Shown: piece after piece, positions 58,175 through 64,000 of the stretch
Layout of the letters: every line of letters starts with the position of its first letter
Numbering within the stretch: position 1 is the first letter of the stretch
Source: Gemmatales bacterium
GTDB lineage: Bacteria > Planctomycetota > Planctomycetia > Gemmatales > Gemmataceae
Direction of reading: 5' to 3'
Length of the DNA: 64,000 bases
NCBI GenBank assembly: GCA_026004675.1
Contig: BPJP01000004.1
Span: 558,001-622,000 of the forward strand
Translations under genes and position numbers: made by a program
Notes under the pieces: generated by a model
The model's input: only the letters and a program-made list of their open reading frames with translations
The model's database searches: none
What the model was told of the DNA's origin: nothing

Positions 58175-60003
58175 AGTCCATCCGCCTTTCGATGACCGGG
58201 TATTTCTTGCTTCTCGCGATCATCGCGGTTGCTGTGATCGGTTCGCTTGTGTATCGGACGTCAGCGGACGCTCTCGAACAAGAAGCGGTAAGCACGAAGC
58301 AAATGCTGGTGACCAGCTATCAGACGCAAAGCGAAGAAGTGCGGAACAAATGGGATGAGCACATTCTGCAGCGTGCCAAGACGATTGCCAGCCTGGCCCA
58401 ATTGCAGCGAAAGAAGCCGGCGTTGAACCACCATTACGTCGTCGGCATGGTGGGAGCGGCATTGCAGCCGCACGGCCAACTCTTGTTTCCTCTTTGGGCC
58501 GCCGAGGGAAGAGACGGCGTGCTTTGGCACCGGCTACGCTGGATGAGTTACGTGGAGATTAAAATCGCCGAAGGACTGGTCGCGAATCAAGGTGGAGAAG
58601 AGTTTTTTCAAGTGTATGGGCAGCGGGGCACGCCATTGTTGCGGTCCGATTCTTTGCCGGCCGGCAAATTCACTCTGGCCCCGGATGTCAGAGACCGACT
58701 GCAACTTTTTGACTGGGTGTTTGACGATCTGACCCTCGTCTTGAAAGAATCGGATGTCGCTCCCGTCAAACTTCGGCGGATAACCTTGAAATTCCCTGTT
58801 TCTCGCTTTCGGTTTCAGTATTTCTGGCACGGCTGGCCCTCGACGCGACGTTCGAAGCGTTCTAGCTGGTCGCCTTGGCCTCCTCGTTCCGACTCGGAAA
58901 AGAGGTACCACCCGCCGCCGTTTCCCAAAGACGGATTCGATCATAATTCGCCTGCCATTTTTGTCCAATACGCGGTTCGAACCGATGGCCGAGATGCGGA
59001 ACTGGCGGGCATGCAGGCCCAATTTGAACGCGACCTGACACGCTTGAGTGAAAAATCATCGGCGACGATGAACCGACTGCGAAACAAATTGATTTGGATT
59101 GCCGTGTTGACCTTCGCAACCGCGTCAGTGGGCGCTTTCGTCCTGGTGAGTCGAGGTCTTCTTCCCCTGCGGCGATTGTCCAAAGCCGTAAGCCAGGTTT
59201 CGCCGAAAGATTTTCGGCTCAATCTTGACCACAGCCAATTGCCTGATGAATTGCAGCCGATTGCCAGTCGCCTGGCGGCAACGCTCGAACAACTTCGCCG
59301 TGCTTTTGAGCGCGAGAAACAAGCCGCTGCCGATATTTCGCACGAACTGCGCACTCCGGTCGCGGCCATGCTGGCCACTCTCGAAGTGGCTCTCCGTAAG
59401 CCCCGTTCCAGGGAGGAATATCAAGAAGCATTGACGCAATGCCAGCAAATCTGTCTGCAAATGAGCCAATTAGTGGAAAAACTCCTCGCCCTGGCACGTT
59501 TGGACACAGGTACCGATCACGCCCACATCGAAGACGCTGACGTCTCCGCGCTCGTTAAGCAGTGCGCCGAAATGGTTCGCCCGATCGCCGATAGCCACAA
59601 CATCGAACTGCACACTGGGGTGCCGGAAGGAATTCGCTTCCCCGTCGATGTGGCCAAGCTTCGCGAGGTCGTCAATAATCTGTTGCACAACGCCGTGCAG
59701 TATAATCGGCCAGGCGGTTCGGTCGATCTGATCTTGCAACGGCAGAACGGAACCCTGCAACTGGAAGTTCGCGATACGGGAATCGGTATTGACGAAAAAG
59801 ACCGCGAACATGTCTTCGATCGTTTCTACCGCGCCGACGGATCGCGTCAAGGCGACGGCATGCATGCCGGCCTGGGCTTGTCTATTACGAAATGCTACGT
59901 CGAAATGCTAGGCGGCTCCATCGAAGTGGCAAGCACCAAAGGAAAAGGCAGCACTTTCCGAGTCATCCTATCTCAACAACCACCTTCACCCGAAGCCAAC
60001 TGA
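58171..60003 (+). CDS. Membrane sensor histidine kinase
   Basis: The 610-aa kinase has a first transmembrane helix (about 9-28) and a large periplasmic sensor domain to about 305. A second helix lies near 308-330, followed by a HAMP-like linker (RGLLPLRRLSKAVSQV). The HisKA domain has phospho-His H391 in SHELRTPVAAML. The ATPase domain has NNLLHNAVQYN, DTGIGI and GLGLSI. The sensor domain shows no recognised fold and includes an odd Arg/Ser/Pro-rich insertion (about 225-255, STRRSKRSSWSPWPPRSDS). It overlaps the regulator by 4 bases, forming one two-component operon. The signal is unknown. Confidence 0.92.
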   Translation: MKSIRLSMTGYFLLLAIIAVAVIGSLVYRTSADALEQEAVSTKQMLVTSYQTQSEEVRNKWDEHILQRAKTIASLAQLQRKKPALNHHYVVGMVGAALQPHGQLLFPLWAAEGRDGVLWHRLRWMSYVEIKIAEGLVANQGGEEFFQVYGQRGTPLLRSDSLPAGKFTLAPDVRDRLQLFDWVFDDLTLVLKESDVAPVKLRRITLKFPVSRFRFQYFWHGWPSTRRSKRSSWSPWPPRSDSEKRYHPPPFPKDGFDHNSPAIFVQYAVRTDGRDAELAGMQAQFERDLTRLSEKSSATMNRLRNKLIWIAVLTFATASVGAFVLVSRGLLPLRRLSKAVSQVSPKDFRLNLDHSQLPDELQPIASRLAATLEQLRRAFEREKQAAADISHELRTPVAAMLATLEVALRKPRSREEYQEALTQCQQICLQMSQLVEKLLALARLDTGTDHAHIEDADVSALVKQCAEMVRPIADSHNIELHTGVPEGIRFPVDVAKLREVVNNLLHNAVQYNRPGGSVDLILQRQNGTLQLEVRDTGIGIDEKDREHVFDRFYRADGSRQGDGMHAGLGLSITKCYVEMLGGSIEVASTKGKGSTFRVILSQQPPSPEAN

Positions 60004-60141
60004 ACGGTTCCCACGTCCTCCTTTCGTTGCCATCTCGGGTTCGTCTGCTTTCCGAATCTGAGCCAGTGCTTGCGTCCTGTGGCCAATAGCACAAAGATTG
60101 TAGCGATGTTTGACAACCACGTTTATCGAAGGGAGGACGTT

Positions 60142-61473
60142 ATGCACCGGCGAGAATGGCTGAAGCAAGCGGCATTGGGAGCATCGGCGACCGGAGCTTG
60201 GGCGACGTCGCCGTCGTTTCTACCGGCCATCCAGAACAAAAAGCTGCCGCCTTTGAAAATCACGAATGTCAAGACCATCCTCACAGCGCCGGCGGGAATT
60301 CGACTGGTGGTCGTCAAAGTGGAGACGAACGAGCCAGGGCTATACGGCTTGGGTTGCGCCACGTTCACGCAACGTGCCCGCGTCGTCGAGACGGCGATCG
60401 AACGGTATTTGAAGCCTTTCGTTTTAGGCAAAGACCCCCTGCGCATCGAAGACCTTTGGCAATCGAACTTCGTCAGTTCCTATTGGCGAAACGGGCCGGT
60501 TCTGGGCAATGCGATTAGCGGCATCGACATGGCTCTTTGGGACATTGTCGGCAAACGAGCCCATATGCCTGTCTACCAACTTCTTGGAGGCAAATGCCGC
60601 GATGCTGTCGACACCTATCGCCATGCCAGTGGCCGAAACTTCAAAGAAGTCGAGGACCGCGTTCGGCAGTTTATGGCAGAAGGCTATCGGCATGTTCGTG
60701 CCCAAGTGGCCATTCCGGGACTGGCAACGTACGGTGCGGCCGGCGGCAAAGGCGACAATAAAGTCCCTGGCAATCGTCGGCCTCTCCTTTGGGAGCCGAA
60801 ACCTTATGTCCGCACCGTGCCGAAGCTATTCGAGCATCTCCGCAAGCAACTTGGTGACGATGTCGAACTGCTGCACGACGTGCACGAAAGGGTGCCGCCG
60901 ATCCTTGCGATCCAATTGGCCAAAGACCTGGAACCGTACAAGCTCTTCTTTCTCGAAGACCCGTTCAGTCCCGAAGACATAGGCTACTTTAAACACTTGC
61001 GCCGCCAGACCAGTACACCTATTGCTATGGGGGAACTGTTCAACAATCCCAACGAATGGCTGCCTCTTGTTGCCGACCGGTTGATCGATTTCATCCGTAT
61101 CCACATGTCGCAAATAGGCGGCCTGACCATGGCCCGCAAGACGGCGGCTCTCTGCGAGTTTTTTGGCGTTCGCACTGCCTGGCACGGACCGGGAGACGTT
61201 TCTCCTGTCGGCCATGCTGCCAATGTCCATTTGGGGCTGGCAACGACGAACTTCGGCGTGCAAGAAGCGAGGAAGTTCACGGATGCGGAACAGGAAGTGT
61301 TTCCCGGCTGTCCCGAATTGAAAAATGGTTATTACTACGCCAATGACAAGCCGGGATTTGGTATCGACGTTGACGAAAAGAAGGCAAAGAAATTCCCGAT
61401 TCAGGACGATCCCCCGTTTGATCTTCGATGGGGCAATTATCGCCGACGGGATGGTTCGATCGTGAAGCCTTAG
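60142..61473 (+). CDS. Tat-exported enolase-superfamily dehydratase/racemase
   Basis: The 443-aa protein has a Tat-like signal (MHRREWLKQAALGASATGA). An MR/MLE-type barrel follows: ISGIDMALWDIVGK, YRHVRAQVAIPG, metal-ligand segments LLHDVHERV, FFLEDPFSPED, and MGELFNNPNEW, plus WHGPGDVSPVGHAAN. The pattern matches the mannonate dehydratase/RspA branch, whose members dehydrate sugar acids or have no known activity. The secreted form is unusual outside planctomycetes. GGGAGG precedes the chosen ATG. A small HTH-like gene converges with it 13 bases beyond its stop. Confidence 0.83.
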   Translation: MHRREWLKQAALGASATGAWATSPSFLPAIQNKKLPPLKITNVKTILTAPAGIRLVVVKVETNEPGLYGLGCATFTQRARVVETAIERYLKPFVLGKDPLRIEDLWQSNFVSSYWRNGPVLGNAISGIDMALWDIVGKRAHMPVYQLLGGKCRDAVDTYRHASGRNFKEVEDRVRQFMAEGYRHVRAQVAIPGLATYGAAGGKGDNKVPGNRRPLLWEPKPYVRTVPKLFEHLRKQLGDDVELLHDVHERVPPILAIQLAKDLEPYKLFFLEDPFSPEDIGYFKHLRRQTSTPIAMGELFNNPNEWLPLVADRLIDFIRIHMSQIGGLTMARKTAALCEFFGVRTAWHGPGDVSPVGHAANVHLGLATTNFGVQEARKFTDAEQEVFPGCPELKNGYYYANDKPGFGIDVDEKKAKKFPIQDDPPFDLRWGNYRRRDGSIVKP

Positions 61474-61485
61474 AATCGCTGGCGG

Positions 61486-61713
61486 TCAGGCAGGCCCGTG
61501 GCCGTAGATGTGCTGAATGGGAGTCTTGTGGCCCCAGATGATCTGGTCACGGGTCATGCCCAATACCGCGGCAATCTTGTCACGTTCGTCTGGGCTGGGA
61601 GTCCATCGACCAAGAACGATCGCGAGCACGCGCTGTTCATCGAGCTTGGCTTGGATCGCCAATTCCGCCACACGGATCTGCCGTTCCTGACAAAGCTCGC
61701 CGATGTGTTTCAT
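61486..61713 (-). CDS. Small HTH-like protein
   Basis: The 75-aa protein (MKHIGELCQERQIRVAELAI...) has an XRE-like helix-turn-helix pattern: VAELAIQAKLDEQRVLAIVLG near residues 17-37, followed by PSPDERDKIAAVLGM. An AGGA site precedes the ATG at 61713. It follows the DUF1501 gene on the minus strand by 45 bases, so the two are probably cotranscribed. No DNA target is known. It could also be a small domain of unknown function conserved in planctomycetes. Confidence 0.55.
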   Translation of the reverse strand: MKHIGELCQERQIRVAELAIQAKLDEQRVLAIVLGRWTPSPDERDKIAAVLGMTRDQIIWGHKTPIQHIYGHGPA

Positions 61714-61758
61714 GATATGCATCCTGTAGATCGCATACGTTACGCTTCGGAATCCTCC

Positions 61759-63129
61759 TCAAAACAATTCGTCAATGGGCTGCACGCTGAAGTCGGCCAA
61801 AGGCATGGGCCGATTCTGCGGTCCGGGCAATTCGTGGTGCGGATCGAGACCTAGCCCGCGATAGATGGTGGCAGCCACTTCGGCGGGTGTGACCGGCCGA
61901 CTCTTGGGACGGTATCCCAAGTTGTCCGATTCGCCGACGACCCGCCCGCCTTTGATGGGGCCGCCGCCGATCAAGATGGTCCAGACACCTGGGTGATGGT
62001 CGCGGCCGCCGGCGGGATTGATTTTCGGCGTTCGGCCGAATTCTCCCATTGCCGTCACGATGGTATTTTGCAACAGCCCGCGCTCGTGCAGATCTTCGAG
62101 CAAAGCACTATAGGCACGGTCGAAATCCGGCGCCACGAGTTTGGCCATCTGGGCGATGTCGGTAAACGGTTTCGAGCCGTGGATGTCCCACGTAATTTCA
62201 TTAAACACAGTTTGAAACATATTCACTGTAACAAAACGTACGCCTCTTTCGATCAGACGGCGGGCCAAAAGGCAACTCTGGCCAAACCGCGTCCGGCCAT
62301 AGCGATCGCGAACGGCACGCGGCTCCTTTTCCAATGCCAATGCTTCGCGTGCCTGCTGGCTTGACATCAACCGATACGCCAGGTCGAAGTTTTCATCGAG
62401 TTGTTTTGCTTTGGCGTTTTTTTCAAAAGAAGCGACTGCGGCATCGACGGCAGCGCGGAGCTTTTGCCTTCGTTGAGCGCGAACAGCGGAGATATAATCC
62501 GGCGGCAGCAGATCCGGAACTTTGAAATGCGGATCAGATGGATCGGCGTTAAGGACGAAAGGATCGTACTGCTTGCCGAGGTAGCCTGCGTCTTGTCCAT
62601 GAGGGAGGTTGCCTCCGGTGCGACCGATCGGTCGCGGGATGAGAACATGAGCCGGAACCTCGCCGCGCTGGCCTTTGAGGTAACCAAGGACGCAACCGAT
62701 GTGGGGATGTTCGATGCCGCCTGAAAACAATCGGCCCGTTTGCATCATCTGGTGGCCGGTATCGTGCACCGCTGTGGCTGTGTGGTATACCGAACGAATC
62801 AGCGAGTATTTGTCCGCATGCTTCGCCATGAGCGGGAAAATTTCGCTGATAGTAATGCCGTTGACATTGGTGCGAATGGGCTTGAACGGACCACGTATTT
62901 CCTCAGGAGCGTTGGGCTTCGGATCCCACGTGTCGATATGGCTTGGGCCGCCAACCAAAAACAGCATAATACAGTTGACGTCACGATCCTTTGCCGCGCC
63001 GACTGCTTTTTGTGCCAGATAAGTCGGCAGAGTTAAACCGAGCGTGGCGATCGAACCGATGTGAAGAAAGTCGCGCCGCGTCCAACCGTCGCAGAACCGT
63101 GCCCCTTTGTCGCCGTCAAACCGCAGCAT
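61759..63129 (-). CDS. Tat-exported DUF1501 protein
   Basis: The 456-aa protein has a Tat-like signal after a short lead (WTRRDFLHIGSIATLGLTLPTYL, shown here only as WTRRDFLHIG). DUF1501 blocks follow: CIMLFLVGGPSHIDTWDPK, HDTGHQMMQTGR, RYGRTRFGQSCLLARRLIE, VTAMGEFGRTPKINPAGG, and RDHHPGVWTILIGGG. DUF1501 proteins are sulfatase-like and often paired in planctomycetes with DUF1549/DUF1553 proteins; those partners are absent here. The start at 63129 has GGGAGAT about 9 bases upstream. Confidence 0.9.
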   Translation of the reverse strand: MLRFDGDKGARFCDGWTRRDFLHIGSIATLGLTLPTYLAQKAVGAAKDRDVNCIMLFLVGGPSHIDTWDPKPNAPEEIRGPFKPIRTNVNGITISEIFPLMAKHADKYSLIRSVYHTATAVHDTGHQMMQTGRLFSGGIEHPHIGCVLGYLKGQRGEVPAHVLIPRPIGRTGGNLPHGQDAGYLGKQYDPFVLNADPSDPHFKVPDLLPPDYISAVRAQRRQKLRAAVDAAVASFEKNAKAKQLDENFDLAYRLMSSQQAREALALEKEPRAVRDRYGRTRFGQSCLLARRLIERGVRFVTVNMFQTVFNEITWDIHGSKPFTDIAQMAKLVAPDFDRAYSALLEDLHERGLLQNTIVTAMGEFGRTPKINPAGGRDHHPGVWTILIGGGPIKGGRVVGESDNLGYRPKSRPVTPAEVAATIYRGLGLDPHHELPGPQNRPMPLADFSVQPIDELF

Positions 63130-63389
63130 ATCGATCTCCCATTTGGTCCTTCTTTCCAGCACTACTGACAAACTATCGACTGCAAAAAAAGCGGTCAATT
63201 ACTTTTCGGCTGCGATCGGCGCCTTCGGGCGTCTTTGTCCCGCAACGAACCGAACCATGATTCGAGGGCGGTGTCGTTCTTCCTTGGTTCACGTCGATTG
63301 CCGTGGTAGGATAGCAATGACTTGGTCACCGAATGATCGGGTGATGGGAAAATCCGCCAGCAACGGGGCGACATGTTTGTGGGACGACA
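63130..63389. other. Divergent intergenic region
   Basis: This 260-bp gap separates the DUF1501 gene from the truncated gene at the right edge. Both directions need a promoter, but no good -35/-10 pair is seen. The long minus-strand reading frame that spans it is an antisense shadow of the truncated gene. Confidence 0.35.
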
Positions 63390-64000
63390 ATGGAAGCAAC
63401 CAGGATTGATGCAGCACTTTTTGATGAATTGGAAAACGCGTTGAAAGAACAGGGGCCGGAAGCGGCGATCGACCGTCTTTGTCAAGGGCTCTGCGAGCGC
63501 AAGGATTATGGAGCGTACTTCTATGCGTTGCTCTTGAAGAAGCGTTACGAATTGGGGTTGCCGCCGGTTCCCCAAATGGGCGAGGACGACATACCGGAGG
63601 CGCTGCAGGGGCCATACGAAGACGCCATTCGCGAAGCCTGCCGGAAGGTCGGCAGGATGTTGCTCGACGAAGGGAATATACCGCAAGCCTACATGTATTA
63701 TCAGATGATTGGCGAGACGGAGCCGGTCGCCGAGGCTCTGGAGAAGGTGGAACCTGATACGGAAGACGGCGACGAAGTGCAGCCTCTCGTTGAGATAGGA
63801 TTTCACTACGGAGTCCACCCGAAACGGGGATTCGACTTGTTGTTGAAAACGTACGGTTTGTGCAGTGCGATAACGGCGATGAGCAATGCGGAGGGAAACC
63901 TGCCAGGCGAGGCGAGACAATACTGCGTCAAGCAATTGGTGCGAACGCTTTATGCCGAGCTCAGTGAGCGGTTGGTTTCCGACATTGTTGCCAAAGAAGG
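63390..64000 (+). CDS. Protein of unknown function, truncated by the window edge
   Basis: An open frame starts at ATG 63390 (MEATRIDAALFDELENALKE) with GGGA upstream and runs off the window after 203 codons. The visible part is helical and acidic, with AAIDRLCQGLCERKDYGAYF, EACRKVGRMLLDEGNIPQAY and VEIGFHYGVHPKRGFDLLLK. This resembles TPR-like or planctomycete-specific cytoplasmic proteins, but no family is recognised. There is no signal peptide. The C-terminus is missing. Confidence 0.6.
   Translation, partial: MEATRIDAALFDELENALKEQGPEAAIDRLCQGLCERKDYGAYFYALLLKKRYELGLPPVPQMGEDDIPEALQGPYEDAIREACRKVGRMLLDEGNIPQAYMYYQMIGETEPVAEALEKVEPDTEDGDEVQPLVEIGFHYGVHPKRGFDLLLKTYGLCSAITAMSNAEGNLPGEARQYCVKQLVRTLYAELSERLVSDIVAKE

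Noticed and set aside
63195..63935. Minus-strand reading frame of 246 codons
   Set aside because: It is antisense to the truncated gene starting at 63390, has no ribosome binding site and no family features.

Overview
The window looks like a chromosomal segment from a planctomycete, probably of the Gemmata-type (Gemmatales) branch. The clues are a DUF1501 Tat-exported protein, a giant DUF4175 coiled-coil protein, a methenyl-H4MPT cyclohydrolase (mch; planctomycetes are among the few bacteria with the tetrahydromethanopterin C1 pathway), a PUFA-synthase-like megasynthase, an ECF sigma with a DUF4349 anti-sigma partner, and many long signal-peptide proteins of unknown function. This placement is inference from gene content. 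I see no phage, insertion sequence, CRISPR array, rRNA or tRNA.

Layout. 0-4.3 kb: the start of an exported protein, a SUFU-domain protein, mch, an SMP-30/gluconolactonase-type protein and GDP-mannose 4,6-dehydratase. 4.6-16.7 kb: an envelope-type block on the + strand made of a 1566-aa VWA/secretin-N-like/TPR/DUF2135-like protein, a roughly 2018-aa DUF4175 protein and a prenyltransferase/squalene-oxidase-repeat protein. 16.7-21.5 kb (- strand): two small membrane proteins, an iron-type alcohol dehydrogenase, a PQQ-like beta-propeller protein and a DUF5681-like protein whose C-terminus is built of repeats. 21.7-36.9 kb (- strand): anti-sigma/ECF sigma pair, glnS, an ABC-2 permease, acylphosphatase, nadK, dxs, a polyprenyl synthase, xseB, xseA, a GT39-type glycosyltransferase and alanine dehydrogenase. 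The nadK-dxs-ispA-xseBA stretch is the familiar isoprenoid/exonuclease VII neighbourhood.

37.0-50 kb (+ strand): a membrane-anchored protein, two tandem paralogs of unknown function, a 650-bp leader region with a strong structured element and terminator, a PfaC-like synthase (KS-CLF-AT-DH-DH) and a Cu(I) P-type ATPase. 50-54.5 kb (- strand): a zinc-ribbon membrane protein, a MoaD/ThiS protein and an M1 metallopeptidase fused to an outer-membrane beta-barrel. 54.8-64 kb: a His-rich repeat protein ending in a textbook terminator, a HEAT-repeat protein, an OmpR-type two-component pair, a Tat-exported enolase-superfamily protein, a 75-aa HTH-like protein, a DUF1501 protein and a truncated gene at the right edge.

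A dominant technical feature: seven genes are broken by at least 17 frameshifts. Each one is repaired by deleting a single base from a homopolymer run, and every repaired gene then has an intact, correctly sized reading frame. This looks like systematic homopolymer over-calling rather than decay. These genes are annotated below as full-length CDSs with the lesions listed.
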